Part shown: positions 51,321 through 58,248 of the stretch, one piece after another
Position numbering within the stretch: the first letter of the stretch is position 1
Layout: the number at the start of each line of letters is the position of its first letter
Origin: Curtobacterium sp. MCPF17_002
GTDB lineage: Bacteria > Actinomycetota > Actinomycetes > Actinomycetales > Microbacteriaceae
Assembly (NCBI RefSeq): GCF_003234115.2
Contig: NZ_CP126251.1
Coordinates: 1,302,001-1,366,000, forward strand
DNA length: 64,000 bases
Reading direction: 5' to 3'
The notes under the pieces: generated by a model
Seen by the model: only the letters and a program-made list of their open reading frames with translations
Database searches by the model: none
Told to the model about the DNA's origin: nothing
Program-made: the position numbers and the translations under genes

Positions 51321-52162
51321 CCTCCCTCCTCGGCCTCTCCACCTACGCCTACTTCTGGCGCATGTCCGACCGCGTCCCGTCGCCGATGTCCCTCGACGAC
51401 GCGCTCCGCGACGCTGCCTCCCACGACGGCGTCGACCTCTTCCAGATCTGCGACCACCTGCCGCTCGACACCGCGACCGACGAGCGCCTGGCCTCGATCC
51501 GGTCCCTGGCCGCCGACCTCGGTCTCACACTCGAGGTCGGAACCCGCGGCACCCGGCCCGAGCACCTCGCCCGGTACCTGCACGTCGCGCAGCAGCTCGG
51601 CGCGACGCTCGTGCGCAGCATGTGGACGAGCGGCGACGACCAGCCCGACGCGGCCGAGACCGAACGACGCCTGCGGCAGGCGCTCCCCGCCTACGAGCGC
51701 GCGGGCGTGACCCTCGCGCTGGAGACCTACGAGGTCGTCGCCACCGCCGACCTCGTCGCCGTCGTCAAGACGATCGGCTCCGACAGCCTCGGCATCTGCC
51801 TCGACCCAGCCAACACCGTCGCCCGGCTCGAACACCCGGGGGACGTCGTGGCGATGACCGCCCCGTTCGTCGTCAACTGGCACGTCAAGGACTCGGCGTT
51901 CACCCGGTCCCCGGGCTGGGTCGGGTTCCAGTACACCGGCGTCCGCACCGGCACCGGGCTCCTCGACCACGACGCCGTCCGCGCCGCGATCGACCCCGAA
52001 ACCCGTGGCATCAACCGCGTCGTCGAGTTCTGGCTGCCGTGGCAGGACGAGCACGCGGGCGCCGAACCGCGACCGGGCGAGACGCCCGCCGAGACCACCA
52101 CCCGCATCGAGGCGGAGTGGACCGAACACACCATCGAGTACATCAGGAGCAGGGAATCATGA
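51317..52162 (+). CDS. oiaC: Xylose-isomerase-like TIM barrel, probable 3-oxo-isoapionate decarboxylase
   Basis: The 281-residue protein begins Leu-Gly-Leu-Ser-Thr-Tyr-Ala-Tyr-Phe-Trp and carries metal-site residues in Ala-Leu-Glu-Thr-Tyr-Glu (near 137), Cys-Leu-Asp-Pro-Ala-Asn (near 160) and Asn-Trp-His-Val-Lys-Asp (near 185). This pattern recalls OiaC, which decarboxylates 3-oxo-isoapionate to L-erythrulose; it could otherwise be a generic sugar phosphate epimerase. The product would feed the kinase upstream. ATGA overlaps on both sides. Confidence 0.75.
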   Translation: MTSLLGLSTYAYFWRMSDRVPSPMSLDDALRDAASHDGVDLFQICDHLPLDTATDERLASIRSLAADLGLTLEVGTRGTRPEHLARYLHVAQQLGATLVRSMWTSGDDQPDAAETERRLRQALPAYERAGVTLALETYEVVATADLVAVVKTIGSDSLGICLDPANTVARLEHPGDVVAMTAPFVVNWHVKDSAFTRSPGWVGFQYTGVRTGTGLLDHDAVRAAIDPETRGINRVVEFWLPWQDEHAGAEPRPGETPAETTTRIEAEWTEHTIEYIRSRES

Positions 52163-53076
52163 CCGACACCGCCATCACCACCCACACCGTCGCTGCCGGC
52201 TCGGGCACCGCCGACGTCACCGTCGCCGTGATCGGCGCCGGCGGCAAGATGGGCACCCGCGTCTCGAACAACTTCGCGAAGAGCGAGTACACGACGCTCT
52301 ACAGCGAGGCCTCGCCCGCCGGCCAGGAGCGCATCCAGGAGCTCGGGCGCGAGCTCACCGACAGCGTCGAGGCCGCGAAGGTCGCCGACGTCGTCATCCT
52401 CGCCGTGCCGGACGTCGTCCTCGGCAAGGTCTCCGAGCAGCTCGTCCCCGTGATGAAGCCCGGCGCGTCGATCCTGACGCTCGACCCGGCCGCCGCCTAC
52501 GCGGGGCTCCTCGCCAAGCGTGAGGACATCCACTACGCCGTGGCGCACCCGTGCCACCCGTCGGTGTTCCTCGAGCGCACCTCGAAGGAGGAGTGGGACG
52601 ACACCTTCGGTGGCATCGCCGCCCCGCAGGAGGTCATCGCGGCCTTCGACGCGTCCGAGTCCCTCGGCGACGAGGGCGAGCGCGCGAAGGCGATCGCCGA
52701 GGCCGTCATCACGACGATGTACGCGCCGGTCATCCGGGTGCACTGGGTCACCGTGAAGCAGCTCGCCGTGCTCGAGCCGACCCTCGTCGAGACCATCGCC
52801 TGCATGATCGGCGACTTCCTCAACGACGCGCTCGAGGAGACCGTGACCGGTGTCGGGGTGCCCCGCGAGGCCGCGCGCGCCATGCTCTACGGCCACACCT
52901 GGATCGCGCTGACGAACGGCCTCCGCGGCTCGAACCCGTTCTCGGACGCCTGCCACATCGCGATGGGCTACGGCCGCGAGAAGCTCATCAAGGAGGACTG
53001 GAAGCAGGTCTTCGACGACAGCGAGCTCGACTCCGTCATCGCCAAGATGCTCAAGATCGACGCCGTCAAGCGCTGA
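52159..53076 (+). CDS. apnO: Phosphogluconate-dehydrogenase-like oxidoreductase, probable D-apionate oxidoisomerase
   Basis: The 305-residue protein has a Rossmann motif Val-Ile-Gly-Ala-Gly-Gly-Lys-Met-Gly-Thr-Arg-Val-Ser-Asn-Asn (near residue 25) and a long helical C-terminal domain ending Asp-Asp-Ser-Glu-Leu-Asp-Ser-Val-Ile-Ala-Lys-Met-Leu-Lys. It resembles ApnO, which oxidises and rearranges D-apionate to 3-oxo-isoapionate. My assignment rests on remembered family features plus the operon partners (OiaC-, LerK-, LerI- and EryI-like). It is the last gene before a strong terminator. Confidence 0.75.
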   Translation: MTDTAITTHTVAAGSGTADVTVAVIGAGGKMGTRVSNNFAKSEYTTLYSEASPAGQERIQELGRELTDSVEAAKVADVVILAVPDVVLGKVSEQLVPVMKPGASILTLDPAAAYAGLLAKREDIHYAVAHPCHPSVFLERTSKEEWDDTFGGIAAPQEVIAAFDASESLGDEGERAKAIAEAVITTMYAPVIRVHWVTVKQLAVLEPTLVETIACMIGDFLNDALEETVTGVGVPREAARAMLYGHTWIALTNGLRGSNPFSDACHIAMGYGREKLIKEDWKQVFDDSELDSVIAKMLKIDAVKR

Positions 53077-53102
53077 CCCGCGCTGACCCGCGCTGACAGA
53101 CC

Positions 53103-53139
53103 GGAACGCCCCGCCGACCCCCTTCCGGCGGGGCGTTCC
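53103..53139 (+). terminator. Strong terminator hairpin ending the operon
   Basis: GGAACGCCCCGCCG (53103-53116) pairs perfectly with CGGCGGGGCGTTCC (53126-53139) around a 9-nt loop, a 14-bp stem. It lies between the convergent apnO-like and apnL-like genes and can serve both. Confidence 0.85.
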
Positions 53140-53156
53140 CCTTGCCCAAGGCGCAG

Positions 53157-54782
53157 TCAAGGCCGTCGGAACACCCGGGCAGCGGGGGAGCGGGTCCCGT
53201 CCGAGGTGACCACGCCCCGCGGCCCCCAGGCCTCGGCGAGCGTGATCGACGCGACGCCGGACACCGTGAGCGCTGCCACCGACGCCGCGAACCAGTCATC
53301 GGCGGCCCGCGAGTGCTGCCCCGGGTCGGTCGCGTCCGGCACGTCCTGCGGTCCGTACCCGTCCACCGTCGACGGGTCCGTCACCACCCGACCGGGCGCC
53401 GTCGCGACCGCGTTGAACCGTGGCCGCAGCGTCACCGGTCCGATGTGGAGCTGCCTGCCGGCGGCCAGCCTGGAGGCGCTGCTCACCACCCAGCGCTGCA
53501 TCCGCACCGACTCGGTCACCTGGGCACGGGACCGGTCGTGCATCTGCGGCGTGAGAGCGAACGTGAGCGGGCCGTCCCACCCGCCGAAGACGTCGATCGA
53601 ACGGTTCAGCTCGGTGAAGTGGGCGCGGGTACCGGCGACGGCCGCGAGGCCACCGTGTGCGCCCGCCGCTGCCCGCAGCGCGTCCTGCAGTGCGGGCGTG
53701 GTCACGTGCGACACGGGGTCGTACGCACCGACCCGGGCGACCGGCCCGTCGGCGAGGACCGCGTCGATCGCGGCCCGCAGCAGCGCCGGGTCGTCGGTCA
53801 CGAACCGGACGTCGAGCGGTGCCCCGCCGGCGTCCCGACGGGCCGAGGCCAGCACCGCGGCGACGTTCGGGTCGCCGAGCACCGGCTCGACCAGGATCGG
53901 CACGTCGCGGAGCAGCGCGGCGTCGTCCGGACGCGCTGCAGTCGGTGCGGAGCCCGCGAGGAGCTGGAGCGTCGGTGGCGGGGTGACCACGGTGGTGGGA
54001 GCCGGCCCGTCCAGCAGGGCGAGGGCCGGGGCGGGGGAGGCCGCGCCTCCCGGCGGGAACGCACCTGCCGGACCGCAGTCCAGCGCGACGGACTGGTGGA
54101 TCGTGGTGCCCGCCTCGAGCGCGACCGGGAACGGCTCGGACAGCGGCGTCGAGTAGGTCTTGTACGAGGCGTCGGTCCAGTTGCGCTGGTCCTCCATCTC
54201 GAAGCCGTCGCCGAGGAGGGAGACGTCGACGTCCACGCCGCCGGTCGTCCACGTGTACCCGACCACGTCGGTGGCGGGCTGGTGCGGTGCGATCCAGGTC
54301 GGGAACACGTGGTCGGTCGGGCCGCTGAACGGGTGCCGGACCGTGAACGGTGTGCCCGCCAGGGTCGGCGGGTGCAGGACGACGAGTCCGATGCGGTTGC
54401 GGCGGAACGCCCTGGTCGTCGTGCCGACGGCGTCGACCACCACGGTGCCGCCCGCGACGGACACGTCGAGCACGACGTCGAGGACCGGAACGGCGTCGTA
54501 CGTGCTCGTCGCCTCGATCCGGACGTGCGCGCTCGAGTCGTCGTGCACCTCGACCGTGCGACGTCGGACCGTGTCGTCGGCGGTGCGCCAGTTGTGGTCG
54601 CGGGTGACGAACCGGATCGCCCGCAGGACCGTGACGCCGCGGTGCTGCACGTCCGCGACCTCGGCTCCGCGGAGGGTCAGCCGCCACGGCCCGACGGTGA
54701 CGACCTCGTCGGCGTCGGCGTCGGCGTTGACATCGGTCGGCCGGTCCCACACGTCGTCGTCGGGCACTTCGTCGTCGGTCAC
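53157..54782 (-). CDS. apnL: Probable D-apionate lactonase (ApnL-like)
   Basis: The 541-residue protein lacks a signal peptide. Its N-terminal 240 residues are beta-rich (Trp-Arg-Leu-Thr-Leu-Arg-Gly-Ala-Glu; repeated Thr/Val strands), and the C-terminal half contains Phe-Thr-Glu-Leu-Asn-Arg, Leu-Thr-Phe-Ala-Leu-Thr-Pro-Gln-Met-His-Asp-Arg-Ser and Pro-Arg-Phe-Asn-Ala-Val-Ala, features I associate with the large ApnL lactonase that opens D-apionolactone. The GTG at 54782 is preceded by the shared GntR operator at 54801. Confidence in the exact family is moderate. Confidence 0.65.
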   Translation of the reverse strand: MTDDEVPDDDVWDRPTDVNADADADEVVTVGPWRLTLRGAEVADVQHRGVTVLRAIRFVTRDHNWRTADDTVRRRTVEVHDDSSAHVRIEATSTYDAVPVLDVVLDVSVAGGTVVVDAVGTTTRAFRRNRIGLVVLHPPTLAGTPFTVRHPFSGPTDHVFPTWIAPHQPATDVVGYTWTTGGVDVDVSLLGDGFEMEDQRNWTDASYKTYSTPLSEPFPVALEAGTTIHQSVALDCGPAGAFPPGGAASPAPALALLDGPAPTTVVTPPPTLQLLAGSAPTAARPDDAALLRDVPILVEPVLGDPNVAAVLASARRDAGGAPLDVRFVTDDPALLRAAIDAVLADGPVARVGAYDPVSHVTTPALQDALRAAAGAHGGLAAVAGTRAHFTELNRSIDVFGGWDGPLTFALTPQMHDRSRAQVTESVRMQRWVVSSASRLAAGRQLHIGPVTLRPRFNAVATAPGRVVTDPSTVDGYGPQDVPDATDPGQHSRAADDWFAASVAALTVSGVASITLAEAWGPRGVVTSDGTRSPAARVFRRP

Positions 54783-54800
54783 GGTCTCTTGCTACCAGTC

Positions 54801-54813
54801 GGTCAACCGGTTG
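54801..54813. promoter_or_regulatory. Third GntR operator GGTCAACCGGTTG
   Basis: This site lies 19 bp before the lactonase start and 51 bp before the SDR start, in the divergent intergenic region. It matches the 12-mer GGTCAACCGGTT of the other two sites, placing these genes in the same regulon as the main operon. Confidence 0.75.
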
Positions 54814-54863
54814 CGCAATGATGGGTTCGTGGAGCGACGGCGCTCCGAGGACGGAGTGCCCGC

Positions 54864-55628
54864 ATGACCGCACGACTGACCGGCAGGACCGCACTGGTGA
54901 CGGGAGCCGGGTCCGGCATCGGCCGCGCGATCGCCGACCGCTTCGTCGACGAGGGGGCACGTGTGGTCTACGCCGACCGCGACACCGCCGCCGCCGTTGC
55001 AGCAGCGGCAGCGTCAGCGGCAGGCGAGCACGCCGTCTCGTTGACGATGGACATCGCCGACGAGGCCAGCGTCGAAGCCGGGTACGCCGCCCTCGCCGCC
55101 CGGGGAGCGACGCCGGACGTGGTCGTCGCCAACGCCGGCGTGCAGCTGTTCGGCCACGACGCGAAGGTCGCCGACGTCTCGCTCGAGACCTGGAGCCGGA
55201 CGCTCGCGGTCAACCTCACCGGCACCTTCCTCACGGTGAAGCACGCGGTGCGGGCGATGCTCCCGGCCGGCGGAGGATCGATCATCGCGACCGGTTCCCC
55301 GACGGGCCTCAACGGGGAGGGGGCCGACTTCGCCGCGTACTCGTCCACGAAGGGCGGCATCCACGCCCTCGTCCGCGCGACCGCGATGGCGTACGCACGC
55401 GACGGCATCCGGGTGAACACCGTCGTGCCGGGCTACACCGAGACGTCGCTCGTGTCGTCGATCTCGGGCGACCCGGCGTCACGCGCGGCGATCGTGTCCC
55501 GGATCCCGCTCGGCCGCCCCGGCACCCCGGACGACGTCACCGGGATCATGGTCTACCTGGCGAGCGACGAGTCGGCGTACGCCACCGGCGCCGAGTTCCG
55601 CGTCGACGGCGGCATGACGACCCTGTAG
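54864..55628 (+). CDS. SDR-family dehydrogenase, candidate D-apiose or polyol dehydrogenase
   Basis: The 254-residue classical SDR has Thr-Gly-Ala-Gly-Ser-Gly-Ile-Gly (residues 13-20), Ala-Asn-Ala-Gly (near 90), and catalytic Ser and Tyr-Ser-Ser-Thr-Lys (near 157). Length and motifs fit sugar or polyol dehydrogenases that use NAD. By regulation and position it should perform the first oxidation, for example D-apiose to D-apionolactone, although the known D-apiose dehydrogenase belongs to the Gfo/Idh family. This substrate is inferred. Confidence 0.85.
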   Translation: MTARLTGRTALVTGAGSGIGRAIADRFVDEGARVVYADRDTAAAVAAAAASAAGEHAVSLTMDIADEASVEAGYAALAARGATPDVVVANAGVQLFGHDAKVADVSLETWSRTLAVNLTGTFLTVKHAVRAMLPAGGGSIIATGSPTGLNGEGADFAAYSSTKGGIHALVRATAMAYARDGIRVNTVVPGYTETSLVSSISGDPASRAAIVSRIPLGRPGTPDDVTGIMVYLASDESAYATGAEFRVDGGMTTL

Positions 55629-55637
55629 CCCCGCGCC

Positions 55638-55707
55638 CCGAGTCTCGGCTCGGCGGACGTTTCGCGCCCTCCAGGAGCCCGAAACTGTCCGCCGGCCCGA
55701 GTCTCGG
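55638..55707. repeat. Family B palindrome bounded by CCGAGTCTCGG
   Basis: Copies of CCGAGTCTCGG at 55638-55648 and 55697-55707 flank inner arms beginning GGCGGAC and ending GTCCGCC, with GTTTCG/CGAAAC next to the loop. It follows the SDR stop codon by 10 nt and matches the element at 15710-15779. Confidence 0.75.
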
Positions 55708-55887
55708 CAGGCCACGGCGCGCGGTCCGTCCATCATGCGCAGTTCTGCAGTCCGGACCGCGCGGGGTGGGACACGTCCGCGTACGTTCCCGTGCAACGGC
55801 ATTCGTTTTGCGTCCCGTCGTGACGCGGACTGTCCTGAGGATCTGGTCCGGTCACGCGCGGGGAGCAACGTGATCAGGGAGCACGAA

Positions 55888-56052
55888 ATGACGAAGTACG
55901 AATCGAACGACGACGTCCAGCCGGTCCGTGTGACCACGTACCGCCACGTCCGGAAGGCCACCAAGCGCGGGTGGCCGTTGCCCACTGACTCCGAGCCGTC
56001 GCTCGGTGACCTCGTGCGGATCCAGGACGGTCGTGGACGGGGACGCAGATGA
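55888..56052 (+). CDS. Small basic 54-residue protein coupled to the AraC gene
   Basis: The ATG follows GGGAG at good spacing, and the stop overlaps the start of the AraC gene by ATGA, which argues for real translation. The peptide is charged (Lys/Arg/Asp), ends Arg-Gly-Arg-Gly-Arg-Arg and has no recognisable domain. It may be a regulatory peptide or a leader that couples translation to the activator. Confidence 0.5.
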   Translation: MTKYESNDDVQPVRVTTYRHVRKATKRGWPLPTDSEPSLGDLVRIQDGRGRGRR

Positions 56053-57101
56053 GCCCCCCGGTGACCACTGTCACGCCCAGCCCCGCCGACACCGAACTCC
56101 GCCGGACGCACGTCGGCGAGTTCGTCCGGCGCGGGACCGACCCGGAGGAGGCGCTGTCCTTCTACCAGGAGGTCTACGACGGCCGCGACCTCGCCTTCGC
56201 GCCGGGCCCGATGCCGTTCGGCTTCCGGTACCGCGCGACCGGCGACGGCCGTGTGAGCCTCCGCACGTCGTCGGTGTCCGCGCAGCGCTCCGGCGTGCTC
56301 GCGCCCGACCGCCAGTACATCCTGGCGTGGTCGGTCGAGGGGGGCATCGTCCTCGACGACGACCGCGAGGACGCGGTGGTCCTCCGGCCCGGCGTCCCGG
56401 TGATGTACCCGGCCGGTCGCCCGTTCCACGCATCGGCCCCGCCGGGGACCCAGCACCTCGTGCACTTCGACGCGGACTTCCTCGAGGCCGTCGCCGTCGT
56501 CGGCACCGATGCGCCGCCGACGCCCCTGGCCTTCCCGGTCCAGGTACCGCCGGAGCGCCTCGGGCCCCTCGTGTCGGTCCTCCGCGAGATCGCACCGACG
56601 ATGCTCGATCCCCTCGTGGTCGACGGGGACCGCGCCGTGCTCGACCTCCGGCTCGCCGAGGCGGCGGTGGAGGCATTCCGTCCCGTCGACGAGGCTGCCG
56701 CCCGGAACACCCCGATCACCACGGTCGAGCGGGCGAAGGCCTTCATGTACGCGCACTTCGACCGTTCGCTCGCCGCGACGGACATCGCCGCCGCCGCGGA
56801 GGTCAGCGTGCGCACCCTGCAGGAGGCCTTCCAGCGCTACGAGTGCAGCACCCCGACGGCGTGGCTCCGTGACCTCCGCCTCGAGAAGGCCCGGCTCGGC
56901 CTGCAGCTCGCCGACGTCCGGGAGACGTCGGTCGCAGCGGTCGCGCAGTCCTGCGGGTTCCGGCACATGGGGCGGTTCTCGGGTGCGTACTACCGCCGGT
57001 ACGGCGAGTACCCGGGGGACACGCTGCGCGGGCAGCGCCGGCTCATCGCCGTCGCCGCGCGCACGGTCGAGCCCGAGCGGGCCGAGACGGTCCTGACCTG
57101 A
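56049..57101 (+). CDS. AraC-family transcriptional regulator
   Basis: The 350-residue protein has an N-terminal AraC-type sensor region (about 1-215) and two C-terminal helix-turn-helix motifs (about 235-330), with Asp-Ile-Ala-Ala-Ala-Ala-Glu-Val-Ser-Val-Arg-Thr-Leu-Gln and Ser-Cys-Gly-Phe-Arg-His-Met-Gly-Arg-Phe-Ser. Its target is not evident; a 54-codon ORF precedes it in the same transcript. Confidence 0.9.
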   Translation: MSPPVTTVTPSPADTELRRTHVGEFVRRGTDPEEALSFYQEVYDGRDLAFAPGPMPFGFRYRATGDGRVSLRTSSVSAQRSGVLAPDRQYILAWSVEGGIVLDDDREDAVVLRPGVPVMYPAGRPFHASAPPGTQHLVHFDADFLEAVAVVGTDAPPTPLAFPVQVPPERLGPLVSVLREIAPTMLDPLVVDGDRAVLDLRLAEAAVEAFRPVDEAAARNTPITTVERAKAFMYAHFDRSLAATDIAAAAEVSVRTLQEAFQRYECSTPTAWLRDLRLEKARLGLQLADVRETSVAAVAQSCGFRHMGRFSGAYYRRYGEYPGDTLRGQRRLIAVAARTVEPERAETVLT

Positions 57102-57161
57102 CCGTCGGGCCCGGCCTGACCGTCGGTCCTGACCTGACCGTCGGTCCTGAACCGACCATCA

Positions 57162-57202
57162 GGGCGGACGGGAGGCGCGGCGCGGTTCCGCCCCGTCCGC
57201 CC
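57162..57202. repeat. Variant family A palindrome after the AraC gene
   Basis: GGGCGGACGGG (57162-57172) and CCCGTCCGCCC (57192-57202) flank a GAGGCGCGG-like centre. Upstream, 57102-57150 holds tandem CTGACCGTCGG copies. It may terminate the AraC transcript. Confidence 0.6.
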
Positions 57203-57237
57203 AGCCCGCCCCGTGCTCGCGTGGGTACCGTCGGGTG

Positions 57238-58161
57238 ATGCAGTCCGAGAGGCACCCGGCCGGTGCCGGTGCGAGCGCCAGTGCCAGTGCCAGTCCCGGT
57301 GCCGGTCCCGGTGCCCGGGTCGAGGTCGCCGTCCGCGGGCACGGTGCACCCGTCCTCGTCGTGCACGGCACTCCCGGCGGGATCGACGGTGCCGAGATCA
57401 TGGCGCGGTTCCTGCCCTCCGACGGATTCCGGGTCGTCACGGTGTCCCGTCCGGGCTACCTCGGCACGCCGCTCGACCCCGACCGGTCCTCGCTCGACGA
57501 CGAGGCGGACCGGTTCGCCGCCGTGCTCGACGACCTCGGGATCGACCGGGCCGCCGTGCTCGCGTGGTCGGGCGGTGGTCCCGCCGCGTACCGCTTCGCG
57601 GTCCGCCACCCCGACCGCATCCGGTCGCTCGTCGTCGCAGCCGGCCTCTCCGGACCCTGGGTCCCGCCGCACCCCGGCCCGCTCGAGTGGATCGTGACGC
57701 ACACCGTCGCCGGGGCCGCCCTCGCCCGCGCGGCGGCACGGCTGGCCCCGGCCGCGGTCGTCCGCTTCGCCGAGGCCGGGGTGAGCTCCCTCCGCGGTGC
57801 GGCACTCCGCGAGCACGTGCGGGGCGTCCTCGCCGACCCGCTGCGACGTGCGTTCGTGCTCGACCTCGCGACGACCGGCAACACGTCCGGGCGGCACCGT
57901 CCCGGGTGGGACAACGACGTGCGGAACCTCGGCGCGGCGCTCGACCTCGGCCTCCGCGACGTCCGCACCCCGACCCTGCTCGTGCACGGCGCCGCCGACA
58001 CCGACGTCGACCCGTCGCACAGTGCACGGGCCGCGGCGGAGGTCCCCGGTGCCGAACTCGTCACGCTGCCCGGCGGGACCCACTTCGCACTGTGGGCGCA
58101 CCGCGACGCCGCGGCCGTGCAGGAGCGTGTCCGAGCGCACCTGCGGTCCGGCCAGGCCTGA
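57238..58161 (+). CDS. Alpha/beta hydrolase
   Basis: The 307-residue enzyme has the oxyanion motif His-Gly-Thr-Pro-Gly-Gly (near 43), nucleophile elbow Ala-Trp-Ser-Gly-Gly-Gly-Pro-Ala (Ser near 105), and late Asp and His (Val-His-Gly-Ala-Ala-Asp-Thr-Asp; Gly-Gly-Thr-His-Phe). An Ala/Ser/Gly repeat near residues 9-24 (DNA 57259-57318) precedes the fold. A -10 TACCGT (57226-57231) 6 nt before the ATG implies a leaderless message. Substrate unknown. Confidence 0.84.
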   Translation: MQSERHPAGAGASASASASPGAGPGARVEVAVRGHGAPVLVVHGTPGGIDGAEIMARFLPSDGFRVVTVSRPGYLGTPLDPDRSSLDDEADRFAAVLDDLGIDRAAVLAWSGGGPAAYRFAVRHPDRIRSLVVAAGLSGPWVPPHPGPLEWIVTHTVAGAALARAAARLAPAAVVRFAEAGVSSLRGAALREHVRGVLADPLRRAFVLDLATTGNTSGRHRPGWDNDVRNLGAALDLGLRDVRTPTLLVHGAADTDVDPSHSARAAAEVPGAELVTLPGGTHFALWAHRDAAAVQERVRAHLRSGQA

Positions 58162-58164
58162 CGG

Positions 58165-58240
58165 GGCCGCCCGCACGCCGGGCCGCCCGCACGCCGGGCC
58201 GCCCGCACGCCGGGCCGCCCGCACGCCGGCCCGCCCGCAC
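58165..58240. repeat. 16-bp tandem repeat GGCCGCCCGCACGCCG
   Basis: Nearly five exact head-to-tail copies lie between the convergent hydrolase and MocR genes, filling the 87-bp gap. The 16-bp period is not a multiple of 3, consistent with a non-coding position. Confidence 0.8.
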
Positions 58241-58248
58241 ACCGAGCC

